A stretch of 64,000 nucleotides of DNA, taken from positions 30,740 through 94,739 of the forward strand of contig JARRCM010000003.1 in the NCBI GenBank assembly GCA_029982205.1, in the 5' to 3' direction. The notes beneath the pieces are model-generated. The model was not told the DNA's origin and made no database searches. It worked only from the letters and a program-made list of their open reading frames with translations. The stretch comes from Thermosediminibacterales bacterium. Lineage in GTDB: Bacteria > Bacillota > Thermosediminibacteria > Koleobacterales > JARRCM01. The first letter of the stretch is position 1. The number at the start of each line of letters is the position of its first letter. A program made the translations under genes and the position numbers. Below, in pieces: positions 26,875 to 35,522 of this stretch.

Positions 26875-28323
26875 GTGGGAAAAAGCAGGTCAATTTTTTT
26901 TGCTGTTTTTTTTCTGATTTTTTTGATTGTCTTTCCTTTGAATAAAGCAGCTGCATCATATATATACGATTCGGAAAGAGATAAATACATACTTTTAAAT
27001 ATTCCTTCTCTCACCCTCAAACTTTTTGAAAATGAAAAATTGATAAGAACTTATCCTGTAGCTGCAGGTAAATCAATTACACAAACGCCAATTGGTGAAT
27101 TTAAAATAAACAATAAAATAATAAATCCATATTGGTATCCTAAAGGTAAGCCTCCAGTTCCTTTAGGACCTGATAATCCTCTAGGAACAAGATGGTTGGG
27201 CCTTCAGGATGGCTACGGAATTCATGGAAACAATAATCCTAATTCAATTGGAACTTTTGTTTCTCTAGGATGTATAAGGCTTTACAATAAAGATATCGAA
27301 GAGCTTTTTGATATGGTTAAAATCGGGACAGTAGTGACGGTAACCTATGAAACAATTGAGATTGTAAACAATGAAAACGACAAATACATAGTAGTCTATC
27401 CCGATGTATATAACTTGGGTGTAAATAAACCCAAAAAGATTTTATCAGTAATTCACGATTTAAAGATAGATATACCTGAAGAAAAACTCAAAATATTATT
27501 AAATTTAGTCGATGAAAAGAAAGTTTTTTTGACTAATGGATATATTATAACACTAAATAACGAACCAATTACTACAGATGTTTTCATCAAAGATGGAGTT
27601 GTTTTCGTCGAAAAAGAAGCAATTATGAAATCTTTAGATTTAATGCAAATAAACGAAGATGTTCTGTGTAAAACAATAAATCAAAAGAATTATATATCTC
27701 TTAACGACTTGGCAAAATTTATTGAAATAACTTTTAGTATTGATGAAGAAATTGAATTGATTAATATTGACATTAACAGAATAAGATTAAACGGGTATTT
27801 TCTAACAGCTTATAAAAAAAATAGTAATAACAAACCTTTAATTCCATTAAGAAGATTGGCAGAAGCCTGTGGTCAAAAAATTGAATGGGATCCTATAGAA
27901 AAAAAAGTTAAAGTTAATGAAAAACCTGTTGAGGTTTTTTTAAAGGGCTCAAGTTCGTATATAACAACAGAGAAAGCAAAAGAACTTTTCGGGATTGAAA
28001 GTATTCATAACATTAAAGAGAGAACAATTGACCTTTATCACATGAAGGTGATTGTTGATAATAATAAATTTAAAGAGGAAGATTTACTTTTTAAAGCAGG
28101 TGAGTTTTTTATTCCTTTAAGGCCTTTAGCACAAAGATTGGGGTATAATGTGTTATGGGATGGAAAACATGTACTCATTGACGAAAAAGTTGTTAAAAGT
28201 GAAATTGTCGATGGCAGAGCTTATATAAAAGTTAAAGATATTGGAGAAATATTTAATGTTTATGTGGGTTGGAATCCTAAATCAGGTGAAATAAACGTAA
28301 TCAGCGGAAAAAGGCGGAATTAA
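26875..28323 (+). CDS. L,D-transpeptidase with copper-amine-oxidase-like repeats
   Basis: Cell-wall crosslinking enzyme. The 482 residues have a signal peptide (about 1-27), then a YkuD domain (about 39-160) with His117 and catalytic Cys133 in the S-x-GCIR motif. The C-terminal half (about 215-480) has repeats such as PLIPLRRLAEACGQKIEWDP and PLRPLAQRLGYNVLWDG, the copper amine oxidase N-terminal-type fold often found in clostridial surface proteins. The start is GTG 26875 with GAGGAGG 7 bases before. Exported; peptidoglycan-bound. Confidence 0.92.
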   Translation: MGKSRSIFFAVFFLIFLIVFPLNKAAASYIYDSERDKYILLNIPSLTLKLFENEKLIRTYPVAAGKSITQTPIGEFKINNKIINPYWYPKGKPPVPLGPDNPLGTRWLGLQDGYGIHGNNNPNSIGTFVSLGCIRLYNKDIEELFDMVKIGTVVTVTYETIEIVNNENDKYIVVYPDVYNLGVNKPKKILSVIHDLKIDIPEEKLKILLNLVDEKKVFLTNGYIITLNNEPITTDVFIKDGVVFVEKEAIMKSLDLMQINEDVLCKTINQKNYISLNDLAKFIEITFSIDEEIELINIDINRIRLNGYFLTAYKKNSNNKPLIPLRRLAEACGQKIEWDPIEKKVKVNEKPVEVFLKGSSSYITTEKAKELFGIESIHNIKERTIDLYHMKVIVDNNKFKEEDLLFKAGEFFIPLRPLAQRLGYNVLWDGKHVLIDEKVVKSEIVDGRAYIKVKDIGEIFNVYVGWNPKSGEINVISGKRRN

Positions 28324-28334
28324 CTACCGCCTTT
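28311..28334 (+). terminator. Hairpin overlapping the transpeptidase stop
   Basis: AAGGCGG pairs with CCGCCTT across a 9-base loop, followed by TTATTTACTTT; a modest terminator. Confidence 0.55.
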
Positions 28335-28405
28335 ATTTACTTTAAAGGAGGTGTTTTATCAAGTTTAATAGAATATATTTATTTATACAAAAGATTTTGG
28401 GTTTT

Positions 28406-28433
28406 ATGGAACTTTATTTACTGAACTTCGTCT
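28406..28433 (+). promoter_or_regulatory. ECF-type promoter of the sigma factor operon
   Basis: TGGAAC (28406-28411) and CGTCTA (28428-28433) with exactly 16 bases between match the ECF/SigW-SigX type consensus (GAAC, N16, CGTC). It lies 37 bases before the ECF start, so the sigma factor probably drives its own operon. Confidence 0.65.
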
Positions 28434-28469
28434 ATTAATAAAGAAGGTATTTGGAGGGGGGAGAGGCCC

Positions 28470-29063
28470 TTGAATTTTAATGAACAGCAACTTATAAAAA
28501 AATGTCAGGAAGGCAATTTGCAGGCTTTTTCTAAGCTTGTTAAGCTATATGAGAAAAAAGTTTTTAATATTGCTTATAGGATGTTAGGAGATTATGAAGA
28601 AGCTGGAGATGTTTCTCAGGAGGTTTTTCTGAGGATATATAAGTCAATAGAAAGTTTTAAAGGAAATTCATCTCTTGCCACTTGGATATATCGTGTAACG
28701 ACAAATATGTGTATTGATCAATTGCGAAGAAAAAAAGGAAAACAAATCTATTCTTTAGATGAACCAATCGAAACCGATTATGGAAAATTGTATCCTGAGG
28801 CACCGGATGCTTCGGATACACCAGAGGAACAAGTTTTAAAAAAAGATGTTCAAAAACTAATAAAAAAAAGCTTAGAAAAACTACCTGAAGAACAAAGGAT
28901 AGTAATAGTTTTAAGAGATATTCAAGGATTTTCGTATAATGATATAGCAGAGATTACAGGATGTTCCCTAGGAACTGTTAAATCTAGAATCAATCGTGGC
29001 CGTAAAGCTTTAAAGGATATTATAGAATCTGATGGGGAACTTTTTGAAAAAGTTAACGTCTAA
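28470..29063 (+). CDS. ECF RNA polymerase sigma factor
   Basis: Group IV sigma-70 factor, 197 residues. Region 2 (about 23-95, with YEEAGDVSQEVFLRIYKSIESF and WIYRVTTNMCIDQLRRKK) and region 4 (about 130-185, LPEEQRIVIVLRDIQGFSYN) are clear. It resembles SigW/RpoE-type factors. The start is TTG with GGAGGGGG upstream. Its stop lies 22 bases before the partner gene, whose zinc-finger N-terminus suggests an anti-sigma factor. Confidence 0.93.
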   Translation: MNFNEQQLIKKCQEGNLQAFSKLVKLYEKKVFNIAYRMLGDYEEAGDVSQEVFLRIYKSIESFKGNSSLATWIYRVTTNMCIDQLRRKKGKQIYSLDEPIETDYGKLYPEAPDASDTPEEQVLKKDVQKLIKKSLEKLPEEQRIVIVLRDIQGFSYNDIAEITGCSLGTVKSRINRGRKALKDIIESDGELFEKVNV

Positions 29064-29085
29064 TGAAGTGAAAGGAGGGGGGAAA

Positions 29086-30300
29086 ATGACCTGTAATAAA
29101 ATACGGGAAAAAATCTCTCTATATATAGATGGTGAGCTTACTGAAACAGAAAGAAAAGAATTTGAAGAACATATAAAACAATGTTCACAATGCCGCATGG
29201 AATATAAAAAGATTTTAACAACCATTAATCTGTGTAATGGTTTGCCGCAGGTAGAACCTCCTGAAGATTTTCATGAAAAACTTTTAAAGAAGATTACCGA
29301 TAAAAACAACAACAAAAAACGATCTGTATTTATCCCAAAAATACCTATAAAAATTGTTGCGGGTATGGCTGCCGTTTTCATAATAGCTTTTTTGTTGGGC
29401 ACAAGTATAGATTCATTTTTTGATTCGTTTAAAATGGATTCTGCTCCAGTTAAAAATACGGAAATGCTGCAATTTGAATCTGATGGTGATACTGGTTCAG
29501 AAAAATATAGTTTGTCAGGTGTTCCTCAAGCAGAAAAAGAAAATTATTTGAAATCTGAACCGCAGAGGAATCTTGAGTTACATGAAAAAACCAAAGAACC
29601 GGTTGAATTTCAACAAAAAATAATTAAAAGAGCGAATATAGAAATTGATGTTGAAGAATTTGACAAAACATACTATGAAATAATTCATTTGACTGAACAA
29701 GCAGGAGGGTTTATTGAAAATTCAAGAGTATGGAAAACAGGCGCTGTGGATTCTCAGATAAGAAAAGGCAGGTTTACTCTTAGGGTCCCCGAACATAGTT
29801 TTACTCCTACAATTGAAACTTTAGAAGCCCTTGGAGAAGTTAAGGCAAAAGAGCTCACAGGGTCAAACATAACGAGAGAATATTTTGATACGGAAGCCAG
29901 AGTGAGAAACCTAGAAAAACAGGAACAAAGGCTTTTAGAGATATTAGACAAAGCCAAAACGGTAGATGAAATTTTGAAAGTGGAGAATGAACTCAGCCGT
30001 GTAAGGTATCAGATAGAGAGCTTGACAGGTCAGCTCAAAAACTGGGATAGTCTTGTGAGCTATTCTACAATAGGACTTCAAATAAACGAAATAAAAACAT
30101 CTAAAAAACAAATAAAGTCTACAGATTTTTCAGGGATATGGCAAAAAGCGGTTCAAGGTTTTATTTCAACGATAAATAAAATGCTTGAATTTTTATCATC
30201 CATGTTAGTTTTTATGATAACATATTCACCTATATTTGTTATTGTAATAGTTGCTTTAATAGTTATAAGAGCGGCATTCAAACATTATTACAAAAAGTGA
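29086..30300 (+). CDS. Zinc-finger anti-sigma protein with DUF4349 domain
   Basis: 404 residues: an N-terminal zf-HC2-type motif (Cys2 and C-x2-C with a histidine, in HIKQCSQC, about residue 28) that typically binds the ECF sigma factor, one membrane helix (about 86-106), a DUF4349 extracellular region with coiled coil (about 185-330), and a second hydrophobic helix at the C-terminus. The ATG at 29086 has AAAGGAGGGG before it; a longer upstream frame overlaps the sigma gene. It is likely the membrane-bound regulator of the sigma factor. The stress it senses is unknown. Confidence 0.88.
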   Translation: MTCNKIREKISLYIDGELTETERKEFEEHIKQCSQCRMEYKKILTTINLCNGLPQVEPPEDFHEKLLKKITDKNNNKKRSVFIPKIPIKIVAGMAAVFIIAFLLGTSIDSFFDSFKMDSAPVKNTEMLQFESDGDTGSEKYSLSGVPQAEKENYLKSEPQRNLELHEKTKEPVEFQQKIIKRANIEIDVEEFDKTYYEIIHLTEQAGGFIENSRVWKTGAVDSQIRKGRFTLRVPEHSFTPTIETLEALGEVKAKELTGSNITREYFDTEARVRNLEKQEQRLLEILDKAKTVDEILKVENELSRVRYQIESLTGQLKNWDSLVSYSTIGLQINEIKTSKKQIKSTDFSGIWQKAVQGFISTINKMLEFLSSMLVFMITYSPIFVIVIVALIVIRAAFKHYYKK

Positions 30301-30301
30301 C

Positions 30302-30325
30302 AAGTAGGCAGTTTGCCTACTTTTT
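30302..30325 (+). terminator. Terminator after the anti-sigma gene
   Basis: AAGTAGGCA (30302-30310) and TGCCTACTT (30314-30322) with a 3-base loop, then TTTTT. Confidence 0.85.
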
Positions 30326-30389
30326 TTGCTTTAAAGAGGTTTTTTTAACATAATGGTGAAATAATAGTATAAAGGAGTTGATAAAGCAA

Positions 30390-33071
30390 ATGGGAGAGAG
30401 ATTAATACTAATTGATGGTAACAGTTTGATTCATAGGGCGTTCCATGCACTTCCTCCTCTAAGAAATTCTAAGGGAATGCCTACAAATGCAGTGTATGGT
30501 TTTACTAACATGCTTTTAAAACTTTTGGATGAGCAGAAACCTGATTATATAGCTGTAGCTTTTGATAAAAAAGGGCCTACTTTTAGACATGAAGAATTTG
30601 ACGGGTATAAGGCCCATAGACAGCAGACTCCCGATGAATTGGCCTCCCAGTTTGTTCTGGTTAAACGGGTTTTAGAGGCTTTTAATATAGAAATTTTTGA
30701 AATCGAGGGTTTTGAAGCTGATGATGTTTTAGGTACGATAGCAAAAAAAGGAGAAGAACAGGGTTTCGAAGTTGTAATAGTGACAGGTGATAAAGATGCT
30801 TTACAGCTAATTTCACCTAATATTAATGTATTACTTACACGTAAAGGCATATCAGAAATGGAACTTTTCGATGAGAAAAAAGTTTTAACCCACTATCAGG
30901 TCACGCCAAAACAGATGGTAGATGTTAAAGGCCTTATGGGAGACCCTTCGGATAATATACCTGGTGTTCCAAAAGTCGGCCAAAAGACGGCCATCAAATT
31001 AATAAAAGAGTTTTCTTCAATAGAAAACCTTATGGAAAATATCGACAAAATATCAGGCCAAGTTCTTAAAAATAATTTGCTGGTCTACAAAGATCAGGCT
31101 TTCCTAAGCAAAAAACTTGCTACGATTATACTTGATGTTCCGATTGAGGTAGATTTTGAAAAATTGAAAACAGCTGATATAAATCAAAATAGTGTCTTAG
31201 AGCTTTTTGCCGATCTTGAATTTCATAGTTTGGTTAAAAGATTGAAAACAGATACCCTTAAAAAACATGATGACAACCCAAATTTCATAATGATATCAAG
31301 AACAGATTCTACTAATGAAACTTCTATAAAAGAACTTATTGAAAAAATAAAAAAATGTAAAAGAATTGTTTTAGAAGTTGAGGGAAATTTGTTAAATCCT
31401 ATGAAAACTGATATAATCGGCCTTGCTTTTGGCCTGGAGAATGGCGAAACTTTTTATGTTCCAATTAAGTCTTTAGAACAAATAAAGGTTTTTAAAGGTG
31501 TCTTGGAGGATGATACCATAAAAAAAATCGGCCATGATTTGAAATACAGTTATATAACTTTAAAAAGAAATGGAGTGGAGCTTAAAGGTATTGAATTTGA
31601 TACAATGATTGCTTCTTATCTCCTTGATCCTTCTCGATCCCACCATCAATTGGAGGATATAGCTTTAGAAAAGTTGAATATAAAACTTATGTCACGAGAG
31701 GAGTTTTTAGGCAAAGGGAAAAACGCTGTAGATATCAAACAAAAAACACTAGAAGAGCTCAAAAACTACACATGCAGCAGAGTGAATACAATTGCGAAAC
31801 TTTATAGTGTGCTGTTAAATTTGTTAAACAACAATGATTTGATAAAGTTGTTTACGGAAATAGAGATACCTTTAATAGAACCCCTTGCATCTATGGAGCT
31901 GAATGGCTTTAATATAGATGTTGATGAATTAAAGCGGTTGTCAAAAATGTTTGGAGAAAAACTCGAAAATTTGACTGAGCAAATTTATAGACTTGCAGAT
32001 GCTGAATTTAATATAAATTCCACTAAACAGCTTGGTGAGATTTTGTTTGAAAAACTTGGTCTTCCGGCAATAAAAAAAACAAAAACCGGATATTCTACCA
32101 GTGCATCAGTATTGGAAGAGCTCCGAGGTCATCATGATATTATAGATAAAATATTAGAATACAGAACACTTATGAAATTAAAATCTACATACGTAGATGG
32201 CTTGATGGCAGTTATAAATCCTGAGACAGGAAAAGTGCATTCAAGTTTTAATCAAACCATTACTTCAACAGGCCGAATAAGCAGCACCGAACCAAACCTA
32301 CAGAACATACCAACTCGTTTAGAGATCGGCCGTAAAATACGTAAGGTTTTTATTCCTGAAAACAGCAATTTATTAGTTTCAGGTGATTATTCTCAAATTG
32401 AATTGAGAGTATTGGCTCATATATCAGGTGATCAAAACTTGATTAATGCTTTTGAAAAAGACCAGGATATTCATACAATAACTGCTTCAGAAGTTTTCAA
32501 TGTTCCTGTTGAACAGGTTACTTCAACCATGAGAAACAGGGCAAAAGCCGTTAATTTTGGTATTGTGTACGGTATCAGTGATTTTGGCCTTGCTAGAGAT
32601 TTAAATATAAGTCGTAAAGAAGCTGCAGAATATATTGAAAGCTATTTTAAAAAATATCCTGGAGTTAGAGATTATCTTCGAGAAGTAGTTGCATCAGCCA
32701 AAAGAAACGGGTATGTTAAAACTATATTAAACAGGCGGCGATATCTTCCAGAACTTTACAGCAGTAACTTTAACCTGCGTTCTTTTGCAGAACGAACAGC
32801 AATGAATACTCCGATTCAGGGAAGTGCTGCTGATATTATTAAAATTGCAATGATAAAAATATATACGGAATTGAAACAAAAAGGCTATAAGACAAAACTG
32901 CTTTTGCAAATTCATGATGAACTTGTATTTGATGTTCCTAAGCAGGAGTTGGAAGAAGTAAGTAGACTTATAAAAACAAATATGGAAGGCGCAGTTACCC
33001 TTGCTGTTCCATTAAAAGTTGATATGAAAATAGGTTCTAACTGGATGGAGATGAAGAAAGTAAATATATAA
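30390..33071 (+). CDS. polA: DNA polymerase I
   Basis: 893 residues. The 5'-3' exonuclease domain (about 1-290) opens with LILIDGNSLIHRAFHA. The polymerase domain has motif A DYSQIELR (about 664), motif B RNRAKAVNFGIVYG (about 715) and motif C QIHDELV (about 841). The middle domain keeps the shape of a 3'-5' exonuclease but its first motif reads LEVEGN rather than D-x-E, and the late Asp is missing, so proofreading is probably lost, as in many Gram-positive PolA. The ATG at 30390 has AAAGGAG 12 bases before; a TTG at 30378 abuts that site. First gene of polA-coaE-slt. Confidence 0.95.
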   Translation: MGERLILIDGNSLIHRAFHALPPLRNSKGMPTNAVYGFTNMLLKLLDEQKPDYIAVAFDKKGPTFRHEEFDGYKAHRQQTPDELASQFVLVKRVLEAFNIEIFEIEGFEADDVLGTIAKKGEEQGFEVVIVTGDKDALQLISPNINVLLTRKGISEMELFDEKKVLTHYQVTPKQMVDVKGLMGDPSDNIPGVPKVGQKTAIKLIKEFSSIENLMENIDKISGQVLKNNLLVYKDQAFLSKKLATIILDVPIEVDFEKLKTADINQNSVLELFADLEFHSLVKRLKTDTLKKHDDNPNFIMISRTDSTNETSIKELIEKIKKCKRIVLEVEGNLLNPMKTDIIGLAFGLENGETFYVPIKSLEQIKVFKGVLEDDTIKKIGHDLKYSYITLKRNGVELKGIEFDTMIASYLLDPSRSHHQLEDIALEKLNIKLMSREEFLGKGKNAVDIKQKTLEELKNYTCSRVNTIAKLYSVLLNLLNNNDLIKLFTEIEIPLIEPLASMELNGFNIDVDELKRLSKMFGEKLENLTEQIYRLADAEFNINSTKQLGEILFEKLGLPAIKKTKTGYSTSASVLEELRGHHDIIDKILEYRTLMKLKSTYVDGLMAVINPETGKVHSSFNQTITSTGRISSTEPNLQNIPTRLEIGRKIRKVFIPENSNLLVSGDYSQIELRVLAHISGDQNLINAFEKDQDIHTITASEVFNVPVEQVTSTMRNRAKAVNFGIVYGISDFGLARDLNISRKEAAEYIESYFKKYPGVRDYLREVVASAKRNGYVKTILNRRRYLPELYSSNFNLRSFAERTAMNTPIQGSAADIIKIAMIKIYTELKQKGYKTKLLLQIHDELVFDVPKQELEEVSRLIKTNMEGAVTLAVPLKVDMKIGSNWMEMKKVNI

Positions 33072-33083
33072 GGAGGCTTTAAG

Positions 33084-33713
33084 GTGTTTGTGATTGGTCT
33101 CACTGGAGGGATTGCCACAGGGAAAAGCCTTATTTCTTCTTATTTAAAAGAAAAAGGTGCCAGGATTATAGATGCTGATGTTGTTGCAAGAGAAGTTGTT
33201 GAAAAAGGCAAACCTGCATTACAGCAATTGGTTCAGAACTTTGGTAGAGAAATATTAAATAAAGACGGTTCTTTAAATCGAAAAGTTTTAGGTTCTCTGG
33301 TTTTCAAAGACACTCAAAAATTAAGTAAGCTAAACAAAATTATACATCCTTTTATTATAGATGAAATCAAGAAAAAAATCATGAAATTGTCGGAAGAAAA
33401 ATATAACCAAATAGTTGTTTTGGATGCTGCTTTGTTATTAGAGACAGGATTGGAGGAAATCGTTGATGAAGTATGGCTTGTTGTTGTTGATGAAAAAACA
33501 CAACTACAGCGCCTTTTAAAAAGAGACAGACAATTGAATGTTGAAGAAGCTAAACAGCGAATAAAATCCCAGATGCCGATGAATTTAAAAATGAAAAAAG
33601 CTCATCGAATTATAGACAATAACGGTTCCATTAAAAACACCCTAGACCAAGTAGAAAAAATGTGGCAGAATATAATTATCAACAAATCATCAACAAATGA
33701 TAAAACAATTTAG
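33084..33713 (+). CDS. coaE: Dephospho-CoA kinase
   Basis: Last step of CoA synthesis, phosphorylating dephospho-CoA. The 209 residues start with the P-loop GLTGGIATGKS (about 5-15) and have the DADVVAREVV segment and lid region LLKRDRQLN. The start is GTG 33084, with AAGGAGG 7 bases upstream. It sits between polA and a lytic transglycosylase. The 3' end overlaps the annotated-by-frame upstream part of the next gene. Confidence 0.94.
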   Translation: MFVIGLTGGIATGKSLISSYLKEKGARIIDADVVAREVVEKGKPALQQLVQNFGREILNKDGSLNRKVLGSLVFKDTQKLSKLNKIIHPFIIDEIKKKIMKLSEEKYNQIVVLDAALLLETGLEEIVDEVWLVVVDEKTQLQRLLKRDRQLNVEEAKQRIKSQMPMNLKMKKAHRIIDNNGSIKNTLDQVEKMWQNIIINKSSTNDKTI

Positions 33714-33732
33714 CAAACAGGAGGAACTGGTT

Positions 33733-34308
33733 TTGTTTCTTAAGGCAGTAAATAGGATTACCCTAATTTTGTTTATTGTTTTACTAATACTTTTGTCAAT
33801 TGTTTGGATTACAAATACTGAATGGTTTTTAAAAAAAAGATATCCTTTGAAATATGCGACTCAAATTTTTCACTATTCTGGAGAAAACAGGCTGGATCCC
33901 TATTTAGTTGCATCAGTAATCTTAGAAGAAAGCAAATTTAATCCTAGGGCTGTATCATCTAAAGGTGCTATAGGCCTAATGCAAATAATGCCTGATACAG
34001 GGAAATGGGTGGCAGAACAGATAAATATAAATAATTATAATTCCGATATGCTTTTTGACCCTGAGACAAACATAAAAATTGGGACATGGCACCTTGCTAA
34101 TCTAATGGAAGAGTTCAATGGAGAGCTTGTTTTAGTAATGGCTGCATACAATGGGGGCAGCGGGAATGTCAATCAATGGCTGCAAGAAAAAACATATAGC
34201 CGCGATGGAAAAACTTTAAAACATATTCCCTTTAAAGAAACAAGAGATTATGTCAAAAAGATTAAAAAAACGTATGAAATATATAAAAAGCTTTACGAAA
34301 AAGATTAA
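33733..34308 (+). CDS. Lytic transglycosylase (SLT family)
   Basis: Membrane-anchored peptidoglycan-cleaving enzyme, 191 residues from TTG 33733. That start is chosen because AGGAGG (33719-33724) lies 8 bases before it. The in-frame ATG at 33697 overlaps coaE and has no ribosome site. A membrane helix (about 8-28) precedes the SLT domain: LEESKFNPRAVSSKGAIGLMQ (catalytic Glu about residue 66) and MAAYNGGSGNVNQWL. Typical neighbour of coaE and polA in clostridia. Confidence 0.88.
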   Translation: MFLKAVNRITLILFIVLLILLSIVWITNTEWFLKKRYPLKYATQIFHYSGENRLDPYLVASVILEESKFNPRAVSSKGAIGLMQIMPDTGKWVAEQININNYNSDMLFDPETNIKIGTWHLANLMEEFNGELVLVMAAYNGGSGNVNQWLQEKTYSRDGKTLKHIPFKETRDYVKKIKKTYEIYKKLYEKD

Positions 34309-34408
34309 AGGCCTATAAAGAAGGTTTTTATAGACAAATGTCGAATAATATTAACTCATATGTCTGTTAATCAACTTGTGTTAACTAAATATATTAGCGA
34401 GGAGGTCA

Positions 34409-35446
34409 ATGATGAAAGAACTTAATAAACTGAAAGACGTCCAGGAAATTAAGATAGACCCAAAAAGAAAACTTTTTTCAGCAACCCATGAAGAGATTTC
34501 AAGTGGTTATACTACTGATGTTTACTTTCTAAAAACCTTAGATATTTTAGAAAGTCTTGACCTTGCTGATAAAACTGTAACAGCAGAAATATTTCCCAGG
34601 AAATCAGGGATTTTTTGTGGTCTAGATGAAGTGTTAAACCTTCTTAAAGACAAAAAAATTGAGCTTTGGTCAATTCCTGAAGGTGAAAGTTTTGAAGCCA
34701 AAGATACGGTTATGAGAATTAGAGGACCGTATAAAGAGTTTGCTGTTTTTGAAACTGTTGTTTTAGGAATATTGGCCAGTTCTAGCGGATGGGCAACAGC
34801 CGCTTTTAAGTGCCGAGAAGCTGCAGGTGATAAAACTTTTATATGTTTTGGTTCGCGACATGTTCATCCAGCTGTAGCTCCAGTAATGGAAAGAGCGGCG
34901 GTGATCGGTGGAGCCAATGGTGCAAGCTGTATTTTAGCAGCAAAACTTCTCAACCAAAATCCGTTGGGTACCGTGCCGCATGCGGCTTTTCTTATTGCCG
35001 GTGATACTCTTACCATTGCTGAAGCTTACGATAAAGTAATGCCTCCGGAATCACCCAGAATAATACTTGTGGACACTTTTAAAGATGAAGTAGAAGAAAC
35101 TATAAGAGTAGCAAGACTTTTAGGCAAAAAGCTGGAAGGCATAAGATTAGATACACCTAGTGAGCGTGGAGGAGTGACACCTGAACTTGTAAGAGAGGTG
35201 AGGGCACGACTGGATTTTGAAGGATATAATCATGTGAAAATCTTTGTTTCAGGAGGTTTAGACCCTGAAAGGATTAAGATTTTAAGTGAAAATGGAGCCG
35301 ATGCTTTTGGAGTGGGAAGCTACATTTCTAGTGCACCCCCTATAGATATGACTCTTGATTTAAAAAAAGTTGAAGATAAACCTGTTGCAAAACGAGGCAG
35401 GATTCCAGGTCTTATAGAAAATAAGAAACTCAAAAAATTCAAATAG
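34409..35446 (+). CDS. pncB: Nicotinate phosphoribosyltransferase
   Basis: NAD salvage: nicotinate plus PRPP gives nicotinate mononucleotide. The 345 residues are the short form of this family found in archaea and many Firmicutes. ISSGYTTDVYFLKT near residue 30, FGSRHVHPAV (about 150), RLDTPSERGG and FVSGGLDPERI toward the end support it. GAGGAGG precedes the ATG; a second ATG one codon later is an equal candidate. It is separated from slt by 100 bases and from the next gene by a gap that holds two 15-base direct repeats. Confidence 0.9.
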   Translation: MMKELNKLKDVQEIKIDPKRKLFSATHEEISSGYTTDVYFLKTLDILESLDLADKTVTAEIFPRKSGIFCGLDEVLNLLKDKKIELWSIPEGESFEAKDTVMRIRGPYKEFAVFETVVLGILASSSGWATAAFKCREAAGDKTFICFGSRHVHPAVAPVMERAAVIGGANGASCILAAKLLNQNPLGTVPHAAFLIAGDTLTIAEAYDKVMPPESPRIILVDTFKDEVEETIRVARLLGKKLEGIRLDTPSERGGVTPELVREVRARLDFEGYNHVKIFVSGGLDPERIKILSENGADAFGVGSYISSAPPIDMTLDLKKVEDKPVAKRGRIPGLIENKKLKKFK

Positions 35447-35451
35447 AATAT

Positions 35452-35485
35452 TAAGATACATAAAATATACTAAGATACATAAAAT
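35452..35485 (+). repeat. Two 15-base direct repeats
   Basis: TAAGATACATAAAAT occurs at 35452-35466 and again at 35471-35485, a 19-base period, between pncB and the binding-protein gene. Could be a regulatory site or chance in AT-rich sequence. Confidence 0.6.
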
Positions 35486-35522
35486 GTAATGTTTATATGT
35501 GGCATAAAGGGGGGCTTAATAA

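Noticed and set aside
26676..27020. Longer N-terminus of the XRE regulator
   Set aside because: It would run antisense through the transpeptidase signal peptide; no homology-like content.
34309..34345. Terminator after the lytic transglycosylase
   Set aside because: Only a weak AT stem (CTATAAA/TTTATAG) without a clear T run.
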